This document shows positions 27,662 through 37,145 of a DNA stretch of 64,000 nucleotides, one piece after another. The stretch is from Sphingopyxis sp. MSC1_008 (lineage in GTDB: Bacteria; Pseudomonadota; Alphaproteobacteria; Sphingomonadales; Sphingomonadaceae). How positions within the stretch are numbered: the stretch's first letter is position 1; the number at the start of each line of letters is the position of its first letter. Both the position numbers and the translations under genes were made by a program. The stretch lies in assembly GCF_023197165.1 (NCBI RefSeq), contig NZ_JALPRD010000009.1, forward strand, positions 62,001-126,000, written 5' to 3'. The notes beneath the pieces were generated by a model. It had not been told where the DNA came from. It did no database searches and was given only the letters and a program-made list of their open reading frames with translations.

Positions 27662-28097
27662 ATATTTCTCCACTATGAGCAACAGCCTGCGAATAGCAGA
27701 CGGACGTCGCTATAGTTGGCCTGCCGCGGATGCGCTACGCCCTTAACGGCCCCAAGCGTGACGTCGTCAAGCTTGCGTTCGACTGCAAGAAAGGCGCGGG
27801 ATGGGGGTTTTGAAAACAAGCGGGGCGCCTTCGCCGGGAGGTAAGCACCCGCCGCGCCGCGCTCGTTATGAAACATCACGGTCCGGTGTCGCCGCGTCTT
27901 GAAGACCGGAACACCCGAAGCGCCGCAAGTTTCCTCTCAGGCCCGCGCCATGTCGTCGGGCGTCCTCGCACAACGCCGCGCGCCGCGCGAACCGGCGCGC
28001 GCTGCCGAGCGCCGCGCGTCGCTGGTGACACATAAACGACGTCCGGAAGCAGCGAATGGTGCGGTGAGGCGTTCTTGCGTCTCAACCGGATGAGGCC
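27662..28097. other. Intergenic stretch, no gene supported
   Basis: Upstream of HU (minus) and DUF72 (plus), so it must hold both promoters. A 68-codon minus frame (27673-27879) has a partly protein-like end (KLDDVTLGAVKGVAHPRQANYSDVRLL) but no ribosome site, and is not called. Confidence 0.5.
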
Positions 28098-28850
28098 ATG
28101 GCACTGACATCTCCAATTCGAATTGGCTGCTCGGGATGGAACTACCGGCACTGGCGCGGGCCGTTCTATCCGGAGAGCCTGGGGGTAAAAGACTGGTTTG
28201 GCTTCTATGCTGGACGCTTCGACACGGTGGAAATAAACAACAGCTTCTACCGCCTGCCCACGGCAAAGACATTTGATGCCTGGCGCATTCAGGCGCCGCC
28301 CGATTTTCTCTACGCCGTCAAAGCAAACCGCTACCTGACCCAGGCCAAAAAGCTGAAGGAGTGCGAGGAACCGCTGGCGCGCATGATCCCGCCGATGCGC
28401 CATTTGGAGGAGGCGCTCGGGCCGATCCTCTACCAGCTCCCGCCATCGCTTCGCCTCAACCTCGACCGTCTCGAAGCCTTTCTCGCGATACTGCCGCGCG
28501 ATCTCACGCATGTTTTCGAGTTTCGCGACGCGAGCTGGTATCGCGACGAAACGCTGTCGATGCTTGATCGCTTCGGGGCTGGGTTCGTGGTCCATGATTT
28601 CCCGGGACGCGTGTCGCCGCGATGGGCGGCGAGCGGCGTGGCTTACGTCCGCTTCCATGGCGCGGCGGGGAAATATTACGGCCGCTACGCCCGGGAGGTA
28701 CTGGCAGGCTGGCGCGACTGGATGCTCAATCAAGCGCGGACGGGAAGAGCGGTGTGGGCCTATTTCAACAATGACACCGACGCGGCAGCAATCGATGATG
28801 CGCTCGCCCTGCGAGCGATGGTCCGAAGGGCGCTTGGAGCCGATCCCTAA
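28098..28850 (+). CDS. DUF72 family protein
   Basis: 250 aa. TIM-barrel-like DUF72 motifs: IRIGCSGWNYRHWRGPFYP, FDTVEINNSFYRLP, FLYAVKANRYLTQAKKL, FEFRDASWY and WAYFNNDTDAAAIDDAL. The enzyme function of the family is not established. No operon partner on the same strand. Confidence 0.93.
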   Translation: MALTSPIRIGCSGWNYRHWRGPFYPESLGVKDWFGFYAGRFDTVEINNSFYRLPTAKTFDAWRIQAPPDFLYAVKANRYLTQAKKLKECEEPLARMIPPMRHLEEALGPILYQLPPSLRLNLDRLEAFLAILPRDLTHVFEFRDASWYRDETLSMLDRFGAGFVVHDFPGRVSPRWAASGVAYVRFHGAAGKYYGRYAREVLAGWRDWMLNQARTGRAVWAYFNNDTDAAAIDDALALRAMVRRALGADP

Positions 28851-28902
28851 GCTCAATCGCTCCCAGGGAGGGGCAAATGCAAAGCGACGCGGAAGACTTC
28901 GC

Positions 28903-29166
28903 TCAGCCGGAGGAGCGCAGCGTGAAGTGAGCCAGCGTGAAGAGAAGCGCGATGACGATACCGAATGCGCAAATCATGACGCCCGCAATCCGCAGCACAT
29001 AGCGAGCGGGGTCGTCATTCGTGAGTGGGCGCAATGCCGCGCCAAGTGTTTGACGCCGCATCGCGGCCCACCAGCGACGCACATCCTCCTGACGGAAGGC
29101 AAGAAGGAATCCGGCGATTGCAAGCAGGAGTCCCACCAGGTCGACGATGATGATCGTTATTGGCAT
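28903..29166 (-). CDS. Small membrane protein
   Basis: 87 aa with two membrane helices (PITIIIVDLVGLLLAIAGFL and VLRIAGVMICAFGIVIALLF) separated by a basic cytoplasmic loop (RQEDVRRWWAAMRRQ). AAGGAAG lies 5 nt before the ATG. No known family assigned. Confidence 0.75.
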   Translation of the reverse strand: MPITIIIVDLVGLLLAIAGFLLAFRQEDVRRWWAAMRRQTLGAALRPLTNDDPARYVLRIAGVMICAFGIVIALLFTLAHFTLRSSG

Positions 29167-29425
29167 TCATCTTCCTTTCCGAACGCGCTGCCACCGTCGA
29201 GCGCGTCAATCTGCCCCTGCCGCCATTCTCGCTGAGGAAACGACGTGCAGCGGCCGAAGTTCATCGCGCGCCGATCGGGGCATGCCGATCCGGCGTTGGC
29301 TGCCAGTCCCGCAAATCGCGTCTCGCGCTCTCCGATGCGATATTGAAAATCGCGATTGTCGTACCTTAATCTGCCGACGCGGCCGTTCGGGCCGCAACAT
29401 CCTCAACTTTGGCACGGAGAAGACG

Positions 29426-29609
29426 ATGTCCCGCAAACCGATCCACTTTCTATGGCGCGAGCATGCCCGGCTCGATGCCGACATTCAGCGAGTCCCGCCG
29501 CAGCATTCCCGATGAGGTCCGCATTGCGCGGCTCAAAAGACTGAAACTAGCGCTCAAGGACCAGATCGCGGCGTGGAGCGAAGATCTCGATGGCGACCGG
29601 GTCGCCTGA
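29426..29609 (+). pseudogene. DUF465 (YdcH-like) gene with a frameshift
   Basis: ATG 29426 with GGAGA 7 nt upstream starts MSRKPIHFLWREHARLDADIQR and stops at 29515. The DUF465 signature (ESRRSIPDEVRIARLKRLKL then KDQIAAW) continues in the next frame to a stop at 29609. Joining the frames at about base 29487 gives a normal-length DUF465 protein. Either a real inactivating indel or a sequence error. Confidence 0.8.
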
Positions 29610-29654
29610 GAATTATCTCCGAGCTTGATATTCAGGCGTGCCAAGCCGCCGATG

Positions 29655-29671
29655 CCCCGCGCTTCGCGGGG
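29655..29671 (+). terminator. Short GC hairpin behind the DUF465 remnant
   Basis: CCCCGCG, loop CTT, CGCGGGG (29655-29671) with no T-run. Possible terminator of the DUF465 transcript. Confidence 0.3.
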
Positions 29672-29892
29672 ACGGCGGCATCGAAGGTGTATCCTCCATC
29701 CGGCGCATTCGTGGCGTCGAACGGAAACCGTGTCTGCGCCATTCAGGAAGGTTACCCGACCGCAAGTTGAGCCAGGTTATCAAAATTTTCAGGATGAGGC
29801 GCGTTTTCGGCAACATGGGTTAGCCCTCGAAATCGCATGGCGGATACGATCGGGTTCCAGTTGGCGGATTTTGCTTGCAGGAGGCCATTGCG

Positions 29893-30114
29893 ATGTCGGG
29901 CTATTCGCAAAATATGATCACGCGATGCGCTCTTGATGCGCACGCCCTCTACGCCGAACGCGCCAAAGACAGGCTCGAGCAGCAAATCTGCTGGTCGCGC
30001 GAGCGCGGAGCGAATGACGAAGCTGCTTTTTGGACGGCAGTCCTCGAACGATTGGCCGGCGAAAATGACGCGGCCCTTCCGCAGCGGATGCGGCTCACCC
30101 TTTCTCTCGGATAA
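29893..30114 (+). CDS. Small soluble protein of unknown function
   Basis: 73 aa from ATG 29893, with AGGAGG 8 nt upstream. Helical, rich in Ala/Glu/Arg (DAHALYAERAKDRLEQQICWSRERGANDEAAFWTAVLERL). No family recognised; the good ribosome site and composition support coding. Confidence 0.65.
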   Translation: MSGYSQNMITRCALDAHALYAERAKDRLEQQICWSRERGANDEAAFWTAVLERLAGENDAALPQRMRLTLSLG

Positions 30115-30223
30115 TCGTCGTATCCGTCGGCATTTCGCGGACCGAGGCCGAGCCAGAGAGCCGCACCTCGATCGAATGTCATCTCATGCTCCCGGCCAAC
30201 TGAAGAAAACCCGGCACCTTACC

Positions 30224-30601
30224 ATGCGGCACAATATCACCGGCTGGAAAGTGGGAACTGACGAGCGCCAACGCTTGCTCACCTGCTTTCCGCCGCGTTA
30301 TCCGCGTGTGGTTGCGGACCATGTAACCTTGCGGTTCGGGACGGGAGCGCGGACGCCGCTGCCCGCGGCGCGATCCGCCGAGATCATCGGCATTGCCGAC
30401 GATGAGAAGGGCGTTCAGGCGCTTGTCCTGCGCATCGCAGGGACATCTGCCCGCGGCGACGGCAGTCACTATCACATCACATGGTCTCTCGCCTCGGGCC
30501 GGCAGGCGCGGGAAAGCAATGATGTCATCGCCGACACCGGCTGGCAGCCGGTCGATCCTGCAATCACGATATCGATCGTCCCGGCGCGATGGGAGGGATG
30601 A
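30224..30601 (+). CDS. Protein of unknown function preceding a HAD nucleotidase
   Basis: About 125 aa from ATG 30224; an ATG at 30176 is also possible and neither has a strong ribosome site. Compact alpha/beta protein (RHNITGWKVGTDERQRLL, PRVVADHVTLRFGTG, HYHITWSL). Its stop lies 3 bp before the GTG of the nucleotidase gene, so the two are one operon. Pairing suggests a shared nucleotide or RNA end-processing task, but that is inference. Confidence 0.7.
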   Translation: MRHNITGWKVGTDERQRLLTCFPPRYPRVVADHVTLRFGTGARTPLPAARSAEIIGIADDEKGVQALVLRIAGTSARGDGSHYHITWSLASGRQARESNDVIADTGWQPVDPAITISIVPARWEG

Positions 30602-30604
30602 CCG

Positions 30605-31099
30605 GTGCAGCTTTATCTCGATTGCGACGGGGTGCTCGCGGATTTCGAGCGCGGCGCGGCCGATCTCCTCGGCATGGCGCCACGTGCCTACGAAAAGCGT
30701 CATGGCATCAGAGCCTTATGGCGCGAGATCGCCCGCCATCCCGACTTCTATGGAAGCCTGCCGCTGATGCCCGACGCGATGGATTTGTTCGCGGCGGTTC
30801 GGCATCTCCTTCCGGTGATCCTGACAGGTCTGCCGCGGGGAAACTGGGCCGCGCCGCAAAAGATACGCTGGGCCGCTGAGCATTTCCCCGGTACGCAGAT
30901 CCTGACCGTGATGGCGGTCGACAAACGCAACCACGCCCAAGGGGGCGACATCCTTGTCGATGACCAGCTCAAGCACGCCCATCTTTGGGAGAGCGCAGGT
31001 GGCATCTTCGTCCACCACCGCGACGCGGCGAGCAGCATCGCGAAGCTGCGCGCCCTGATCCCCGAACAAATGTCCGTGCGCCCGTCGCCCGACTCCTAG
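30605..31099 (+). CDS. HAD-like 5'-nucleotidase
   Basis: 164 aa from GTG 30605 with GGGAGGG about 8 nt upstream. HAD signature YLDCDGVLADFERGAADLLG, motif II LTGLPRGNW, and a motif-IV-like ILVDDQLKHAHLWES. It resembles deoxyribonucleotidases of the NT5C type, which dephosphorylate nucleotides. In operon with the preceding gene. Confidence 0.82.
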   Translation: MQLYLDCDGVLADFERGAADLLGMAPRAYEKRHGIRALWREIARHPDFYGSLPLMPDAMDLFAAVRHLLPVILTGLPRGNWAAPQKIRWAAEHFPGTQILTVMAVDKRNHAQGGDILVDDQLKHAHLWESAGGIFVHHRDAASSIAKLRALIPEQMSVRPSPDS

Positions 31100-31321
31100 A
31101 GGGGCCTGCGCGGGATGGCCGGGATTTCGCATTCCTCCGCATTGGCGCGTTCTGTCACCCTCATGGCTCGTGAAGCGTGATCGGGGACAGGTCCAGTCCT
31201 TCCCGCAGCTTTTCGCGCGGACACTGACGCATGTTAGGAAAGGCCATCCTATTTTTGCTAAAAGGAGTCGGCCTGCGCTCGGCCAGCCGCGCTGAAAGCG
31301 CCAGAACCAGGGGGTCAGATA

Positions 31322-31693
31322 TTGGGAAGCCGGATATTGATCGTCGAAGATGATCCGTTGGTTGCAATGATGCTTGAAGATTATCTCGAGCTTCTTGGCC
31401 ATCAACCCGTGGCTTGTGCAGACGGTATAGATTCGGCCTTGGCCGAACTGGCGTCGAGCGACATTGATGCGGCCATTATCGACGTTTATCTCGCAAATGG
31501 TGAAACGAGCGGACCGATAGCCGAGAAGCTCGCTGCGGGAGCAATTCCGTTTCTCATCTCGACCGGGGGATTTATCGCGGAGCGCGCGCCGGTCTTTGCC
31601 GATCGTCCGGTGCTGATGAAGCCTTTCACGGCGAAGAGCCTCAACCAGGCAATTACTGGTCTCGTCGGATCTGCACACGATCAGGGCATGTAA
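31322..31693 (+). CDS. Single-domain response regulator (receiver only)
   Basis: 123 aa from a TTG start. Receiver with Asp10-Asp11, phospho-acceptor Asp54 in AAIIDVYLANG, and Lys in MKPF. GGGGG lies about 8 nt before the TTG. Closely follows the pattern of the receivers at 8766 and 12941. There is no kinase next to it, so it is an orphan regulator likely phosphorylated in trans. Confidence 0.88.
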   Translation: MGSRILIVEDDPLVAMMLEDYLELLGHQPVACADGIDSALAELASSDIDAAIIDVYLANGETSGPIAEKLAAGAIPFLISTGGFIAERAPVFADRPVLMKPFTAKSLNQAITGLVGSAHDQGM

Positions 31694-31819
31694 TTTCCAT
31701 AATCTGGATCAGTTGGCTCCCCCATCCCGGAACCCAAGCGCGCGACGCCGGTTGCAATGCTATATGCTGAAGCTGAGCGGTGAGCATTGGGATGCGCGCG
31801 CTCTTAGCGGAGAAGACCG

Positions 31820-32374
31820 GTGCGAAGACGCTTATGCACAGCAATTGTCATCGCGGCCGCGGTACTGTCCAGTTGCGCCCGGCCAACCCCCTACCAGCCG
31901 ATTCGGAGCGCCTCGAGCTCGCAGGGTGGCTATTCGAGCGAACGTCTTGAGACAAACCGTTACCGCGTGACCTTTATCGGCAACAGCATGACGTCGCGCG
32001 ACACCGTCGAAACATATCTACTTTACCGCGCGGCTGAATTGACCCGGCAGCAAGGCTACGACTGGTTCGAAGCCGTTTATCGCGACGTCGAGAATCGGGG
32101 CCAGGTTGTCGTCGATCGGCCGTTTGCGACCGGACCCTATGGATGGTGGGGGCCGTCATGGCGTTATTATGGGCGCTCGGGTTGGCGGTCGTGGAGTCCG
32201 TGGGATCGCGATCCATTTTTGAGCGATCGTCTCGATGTGCGGACAATCGACCGGTATGAGGCCACGGCAGAGATTGTGATGCGCCGTGGCGACAAGCCAT
32301 CTGCGAACCCGCGCGCTTTTGATGCGAATGATCTGCTGCGAACGCTCGGTCCGCGCATCCGTCCGCCCGAATAA
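31820..32374 (+). CDS. CC0125/CC1285-type lipoprotein
   Basis: 184 aa from GTG 31820 (GGAGA upstream). Lipoprotein signal with lipobox LSSC at about residue 19; conserved core RYRVTFIGNSMTSRDTVETYLLYRAAELT and DWFEAVYR. The rest is aromatic and Gly/Trp-rich (GPYGWWGPSWRYYG). Anchored in an outer or inner membrane leaflet. Function unknown. Confidence 0.85.
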   Translation: MRRRLCTAIVIAAAVLSSCARPTPYQPIRSASSSQGGYSSERLETNRYRVTFIGNSMTSRDTVETYLLYRAAELTRQQGYDWFEAVYRDVENRGQVVVDRPFATGPYGWWGPSWRYYGRSGWRSWSPWDRDPFLSDRLDVRTIDRYEATAEIVMRRGDKPSANPRAFDANDLLRTLGPRIRPPE

Positions 32375-32529
32375 GCCGCCCCCGACCCTGTTAAAGCGGG
32401 AGCAATCGACCTCGAAATTTCGCCCGCCATCAGATGCAGTGCCACGACATCCGAAATTCTCCGATACCGAAGCAAGTGCCGGGAAAGCATGTATGTTCAA
32501 CCGGTACGACCCCGTAGGAGGCGCCAATC

Positions 32530-33015
32530 ATGACCGAGCAATTTGTTCCTGTCGAAGGTGGCTGCGCCTGCGGATCGGTGCGGTACCGCCTCGACGAGAC
32601 GCCCTACGACACCGGTTGGTGCCATTGCCGTGTCTGTCAGCATGTATCGGGATCGGGAGGCATGGTCTTCACGACGGTACATCTCGATCGGTATCGCATT
32701 ACCGCCGGCCATGCCGAAGTCGGCCGCTTTGCTTCGACCGAATTCGGCACGCGAACTTTTTGCCGCAAGTGCGGCTCGCCGTTGACGATCCATGTCCGCC
32801 ATCAGCCCGATGAGATTGACGTCACCGCCGGTACCCTCGACGACCCCGAAGCGGTGGCCCCCGGTTTTCACATCTATGCCGCGGAAGCACCAAGCTGGGT
32901 ACCCATGATGGCATTTCTGCCGCGACATAAGGCTCTGCGTCCGAACACGCGCGGGCTTGAGGAAGGGCAAACTGAAGCAAGCCATGACAGGATTGACGGT
33001 GACGGACCGCTCTAG
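32530..33015 (+). CDS. GFA family (CENP-V type) zinc protein
   Basis: 161 aa. GFA zinc ligands GCACGSVRY, WCHCRVCQ and FCRKCGSPL are all present. AGGAGG lies upstream of the ATG. Relatives are often annotated as formaldehyde-activating, though most are not tested. It overlaps the converging BrkB gene by 4 bp. Second GFA gene of this window (see 13456). Confidence 0.92.
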   Translation: MTEQFVPVEGGCACGSVRYRLDETPYDTGWCHCRVCQHVSGSGGMVFTTVHLDRYRITAGHAEVGRFASTEFGTRTFCRKCGSPLTIHVRHQPDEIDVTAGTLDDPEAVAPGFHIYAAEAPSWVPMMAFLPRHKALRPNTRGLEEGQTEASHDRIDGDGPL

Positions 33016-34034
33016 GGGATGGTAGAGGCTTCGAGCGCAGCGCTTGTGTCTGCCATCGTCGCACCGCGCTCGCCCATCGGCCGTTCGCGGCCGGTCGTGG
33101 TATCGCGACTGGTCTGGCGCTCGGCCTCGGCGTTTACAAGAGCGCCGAGCAGCACGGCATAAGCCGATAGATAGAGCCACAGGAGAAGGACAACCACCGC
33201 GCCCAGTGAACCATAGGTCGCGTCGTAGTCGCCGAAACGCGAGGCATAGAATCCGAAACCGGTGGTGGCTGCGAGCCAGAGCAATGTCGCTAAGACCGAG
33301 CCGAGGCTCAGCCACTGCCAGCGAGCGTCGGCACGGTTTGGCGCAAAGCGGTAGATAGCGCCGATCGAGACAATGCACATCGCCGCCGCGAGCATCCAGG
33401 TTGTAATCTGGATGAGCGTTGCGGCGGCAGGTCCGATGTCCTCGGCCCATGCTTCCGCGAAGCTCAGCATCGATGCGGCAATGAGCCCCGCCATTCCGGC
33501 GAGGACGGCGCCCGCTGCGAGCGCGGTCGAGACGAGAGTCCAGCGCAGGTAGCTGCGTCGGTCTTTCTCTTCGTAGATAACATTGAGCGAGCTGATCATT
33601 GCGCCCGACGCTCGCGACGCGCCATAGAGCGATACCAGAAGCGCCACAATCAATCCCAGCCCTTTCCGGTCGGCGGAGCTCTGGGTCAATTGCGTCAACT
33701 GATCGTAGATGAGCCTTGCGGCATCGGCCGGCACGAGGTCGATCACCAGACGCATATGCCGGGCGACGGCTGAGGCATCGGCGACGAGGCCATAAGCCAT
33801 GACGAGCGCGCCCATCAGCGGCACGAAGGACAGAAATGCATAAAAGGCGACGCCCGCAGCGAGCAAGCTAAGATTATGCTCACCATTCTTGACCCACGCT
33901 CTTTTCAAGATCGTCCATGCCGTCGTTAGCGAATAGGCGCTCGGCCGGTCGGCGGCGGCGCCCATCTCGCGGGCATCCCGGCTGATCGCGCGCCGTGTCG
34001 CAATGTACGTCCCGAGCTTCCGCGCATTGATCAT
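33012..34034 (-). CDS. YihY/BrkB family membrane protein
   Basis: 340 aa with about six hydrophobic segments (e.g. LLAAGVAFYAFLSFVPLMGALVMAYGL, GLIVALLVSLYGASRASGAMI, LGAVVVLLLWLYLSAYAVLLGALVNAE). The conserved AFYAFLSFVPL and LLLWLYLSAYAVLLGAxxNAE patterns identify the family. An inner-membrane protein of unclear function (older name ribonuclease BN is not accepted). Confidence 0.92.
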   Translation of the reverse strand: MINARKLGTYIATRRAISRDAREMGAAADRPSAYSLTTAWTILKRAWVKNGEHNLSLLAAGVAFYAFLSFVPLMGALVMAYGLVADASAVARHMRLVIDLVPADAARLIYDQLTQLTQSSADRKGLGLIVALLVSLYGASRASGAMISSLNVIYEEKDRRSYLRWTLVSTALAAGAVLAGMAGLIAASMLSFAEAWAEDIGPAAATLIQITTWMLAAAMCIVSIGAIYRFAPNRADARWQWLSLGSVLATLLWLAATTGFGFYASRFGDYDATYGSLGAVVVLLLWLYLSAYAVLLGALVNAEAERQTSRDTTTGRERPMGERGATMADTSAALEASTIP

Positions 34035-34244
34035 GGAGAGTCTACGCTTGGCAGCCGCGATCTATCCGCGATGCGACGATTTGCGAAAGGATTGGCCCAA
34101 ATGCCGCATTTGGCATCCGATCTGCGCTTCGCCGTCAAAAGCGCTCGCTCCGGAAGACAGGGCGGAACGGAAGCGGCTCGGCTTCATTTCTCGAAAATGC
34201 CTGCGGGTTACGGCACATTAACAAGATCGGAATAGCCTGACGCC

Positions 34245-35462
34245 ATGAGAAGATCGGCCTCCCCTTTCCCGATCGCGCCGAAGTCCGGCCCGCACCTTTT
34301 CCCGGACCCCGCGATGTTGCCGCTCGCGGTCTATCGGGACTTCGTCGAGATGCTGTTCAGCATGCGCTTCCCCATACTTGGCCTCGGCGCGGTGTTCGTC
34401 GGCATTTGCATCTTCGTGAGCCGCGCGCTCGACAACAGCCTGCTAATGGTGCTCGCTGCGTTCGGTGCGCTCACGACCATCCTGCGGCTCGTGACGATCG
34501 CGGCCTATCATCGTGCCCGCCCCCTCCTGAGATTCAGCGAACTGCGACAGTGGGAGACGCGCTACGCTCTCGGCAATCTCGTCTCTGCCGCGCTTCTCGG
34601 CCTTCTCAATGTTGCGGCGATAGCGGCCCATAACCCGCTGATTCACATGATCACGGTTAGCCTCGTGTTCGGCTTCGGCGCCGGAATCGTCTCACGCACC
34701 TCAGTCCGACCTGCGATCTGCGTCGCGGGCTTGCTGACCGCCACCCTGCCAACGGTCGCGGCGCTCCTGCTGCATAGCTTAGAGCCAAATGCTCTCCCGC
34801 TGCATCGTGAAGCTTTTTTGATCGAAGCTTTCCTCGTCACGGCGATTATGGCGCTCAGCCTCCAGACGGTCGCTCACCTTTATCGCTCGGCCGTCGACCA
34901 CCATACCGCGCGCCACGACATGGCGAAGCTTGCGCGCACCGATGCCCTTACCGGCCTCTCCAACCGGCTGCTGCTTCGCGAACTTTTCCAGGATCGCGCG
35001 GCGACTGCCGTGCGCGCACGAAGTCTCGTCGCGCTCCACTACCTTGATCTCGACGGGTTCAAGGCGATCAACGACCGCCATGGGCATCCGGCGGGGGACG
35101 CACTCCTCGAACAGGTCGCGCGCAGGCTTGAAGAGATGGTTCGCAACGACGACGTCGTCGCGCGTCTCGGCGGCGACGAGTTCATCGTGCTGCAGGCGGG
35201 GATTGGCGATGAAAGCGAGGCAGAGCTACTGGCCCGCCGGATCATTCGCGAGGTGAGCCGCCCCTATCTTGTCGACGGAACATCGATGGCGATTTCGGTC
35301 AGCGTCGGCATCGCGACCGCCCCGAAACTCGGCGTTGAGCTAGAACGGCTGCTTGCATGCGCCGATGCCGCCCTCTACCGCGCCAAGGCAGGCGGAAAGG
35401 CGCGCGCGCTGTTCTGCCTCGAAGCCGACGCCGTCAACGCCGACGCCGAGGTCGCAGCCTGA
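34245..35462 (+). CDS. Membrane-bound diguanylate cyclase (GGDEF)
   Basis: 405 aa. N-terminal half has about six membrane helices (residues 35-220); the C-terminal GGDEF domain has TDALTGLSNR, LDLDGFKAINDRHGH, GGDEF at 309-313 and a product-inhibition site RNDD five residues before it. Makes c-di-GMP from GTP with feedback inhibition. No EAL domain. Transcribed alone. Confidence 0.94.
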   Translation: MRRSASPFPIAPKSGPHLFPDPAMLPLAVYRDFVEMLFSMRFPILGLGAVFVGICIFVSRALDNSLLMVLAAFGALTTILRLVTIAAYHRARPLLRFSELRQWETRYALGNLVSAALLGLLNVAAIAAHNPLIHMITVSLVFGFGAGIVSRTSVRPAICVAGLLTATLPTVAALLLHSLEPNALPLHREAFLIEAFLVTAIMALSLQTVAHLYRSAVDHHTARHDMAKLARTDALTGLSNRLLLRELFQDRAATAVRARSLVALHYLDLDGFKAINDRHGHPAGDALLEQVARRLEEMVRNDDVVARLGGDEFIVLQAGIGDESEAELLARRIIREVSRPYLVDGTSMAISVSVGIATAPKLGVELERLLACADAALYRAKAGGKARALFCLEADAVNADAEVAA

Positions 35463-35625
35463 CGACGGGCGCTCCAGCGCGCTTCCCGACCATCCGCCAC
35501 GCCCGCCGCACATGATCGTCCGGCGCGTGCGCGGCCCGCCCCGCCGTGAAATTGATCCATGTAATTGCAACTGGCCGGTCTTGCGTTCTGACTGTTTGAA
35601 GGGCGGGCGAATGAAAGGAACGATC

Positions 35626-35883
35626 ATGGAGAACCGACTTTCTTCTGGCAGAAGCGTCGGAAATCGCTGTCGCGCTGACGCCCGTATCGGGCAGCAGCGA
35701 TCGGCATTTGACTCAGAAGCAGCTTCCGATCGCGAATTGGGCCTAGCGGGTTCGCGTTCGCGCCCGCCTCATGGCGATCTTGTCGGCGACCGCTCGCGCG
35801 GCCTCGACTATGCGCAATTGACCGAAGACAGTCGACGCCGCGACGGGGGATTTACGCGCGAGATCGGACCGTCCCGGTGGTGA
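35626..35883 (+). CDS. N-terminal reading frame of a split BON-domain gene
   Basis: 85 codons from ATG 35626 with AAGGA 6 nt upstream. Polar, Arg/Gly/Asp/Ser-rich, disordered, typical of the N-terminal part of sphingomonad BON proteins. Ends at TGA 35881-35883 where the BON frame continues one base off. Likely one gene with a one-base deletion, or a coupled pair. Confidence 0.45.
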   Translation: MENRLSSGRSVGNRCRADARIGQQRSAFDSEAASDRELGLAGSRSRPPHGDLVGDRSRGLDYAQLTEDSRRRDGGFTREIGPSRW

Positions 35884-36236
35884 CACGCGGCCCGAGCGAT
35901 CCGGGCGGTCTGGGCGGAGGCGACCGTCAGGAGAATTTGTCGCAACGCGGAAGAGGTCCCCGCACCTATCGGCGATCGGACGATCGTATCCGCGAGGATG
36001 TCTGCGAGCGCCTGTCGATCGACCGGCGCGTCGACGCCTCGGATATCGATGTCACGATATCCGACGCCGAGATTACCCTCGATGGGACTGTCGACTCGTC
36101 CTTCACCAAACGGCGCGCGGAAGACATCGCCGCGGATACCATGGGTGTCCTCCATGTGCAGAACAACTTGCGCGCGGGTCGGGGGCCTATCACCGCCGAG
36201 CAGATTGGCGCCGCTGTTCCCAAGTGGCCGCACTGA
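35877..36236 (+). CDS. BON-domain protein (possibly frameshifted)
   Basis: 119 codons from GTG 35877. A Gly/Arg-rich lead (GGLGGGDRQENLSQRGRGPRTYRR) followed by a complete BON domain (DRIREDVCERLSIDRRVDAS, DVTISDAEITLDGTVDS, AADTMGVLHVQNNLR). BON proteins bind membranes and are osmotic/stress-linked. The GTG overlaps the stop of the preceding frame and has no clear ribosome site, so it is probably the downstream part of a disrupted longer gene. Confidence 0.7.
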   Translation: MVTRGPSDPGGLGGGDRQENLSQRGRGPRTYRRSDDRIREDVCERLSIDRRVDASDIDVTISDAEITLDGTVDSSFTKRRAEDIAADTMGVLHVQNNLRAGRGPITAEQIGAAVPKWPH

Positions 36237-36270
36237 GCGGATTCTCCCCGATGTTTTCAAGGATCGTACA

Positions 36271-36705
36271 ATGAATATTTCGGATTGCATGACGCGTGAG
36301 GTCCGCACGATTAGCCTCGACAACAGCCTCCAGTCGGCCGCCCAGACAATGGGCGACCTCGACTGTGGGTTCCTTCCGGTCGTCGACGGCGAGCGGATCG
36401 TTGGCATTGTCACCGATCGCGATATTGCAGTGAGAGGCATGGGTCGCGGCCTCGAAGCGAATGCCGGCGTCAGCGAAGTAATGAGTCAGGACGTTTGCTA
36501 TTGCTTCGAGGACGACACGGCGGAAGATGTCCTGATCAATATGAGCGATATCCAGGTGCGGCGTTTGCCCGTACTCGACAGAGCGAAGAGGCTCGTGGGC
36601 ATCGTGTCGATCTCGGATCTGGCCTCCAATGGTGAGGCGTCCGCAGCCGGCGTGACGCTCGGCGACATTGCTCGGCCGAGCGAATGTCATTCGCAGCGCC
36701 TATGA
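36271..36705 (+). CDS. CBS-domain pair protein
   Basis: 144 aa. Two CBS motifs: VRTISLDNSLQSAAQTMGDLDCGFLPVVDGERIVGIVTDRDIAVR and the second ending IQVRRLPVLDRAKRLVGIVSISDLA. AAGGA is 8 nt before the ATG. CBS pairs bind adenosine nucleotides and regulate partner proteins. It lies 34 bp behind the BON gene and is likely in the same operon. Confidence 0.9.
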   Translation: MNISDCMTREVRTISLDNSLQSAAQTMGDLDCGFLPVVDGERIVGIVTDRDIAVRGMGRGLEANAGVSEVMSQDVCYCFEDDTAEDVLINMSDIQVRRLPVLDRAKRLVGIVSISDLASNGEASAAGVTLGDIARPSECHSQRL

Positions 36706-37145
36706 TCTTGCCGAACGGAGAAGCATGATACCAGTCTCGTCTTGAAATTCGCCGCGCGCGCTCCCCTCGTAGCGGCGATGACCTATGATGGGGCGGCATC
36801 ACGGCGAACGGGATTTGGTCAAATAAAGGCAGTTTTTGCGCTCAAGCTGTTTGCCGAAGACACGCATGTCGAAGTTGCTAAATCCGCCGAGGGCAGCACG
36901 CGATCGGACGACAAGGCCGTGGACGATCGTCCGTGCCGTTGCCGTCCCATCGGGCGCTCCCAACGCCAGGACGAGCTATTCGAGAAGCGCAGCCGCGATG
37001 CTCGACGCGGGGTCGGCAACGCATCCGGAACAATCCTTCCCCCCGATCCCATGCCGCCTAGGGAGCCGACCCAAATGCCAATGGCGGACCCGAGGCTAAC
37101 ATGATATGTAAATTGGCGCTGCGTAACAGCCAGGAAGGGTTGATT
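36706..37145. other. Stretch with no supported gene
   Basis: A 120-codon plus frame (36742-37104) has a protein-like start (QIKAVFALKLFAEDTHVEV) but no ribosome site and an Arg/Pro-rich rest; it is not called. No repeat or RNA gene recognised. Confidence 0.45.

Noticed and set aside
27673-27879. 68-codon minus-strand frame
   Set aside because: No ribosome site and only part of it looks protein-like.
36742-37104. 120-codon plus-strand frame
   Set aside because: No ribosome site; Arg/Pro-rich second half.
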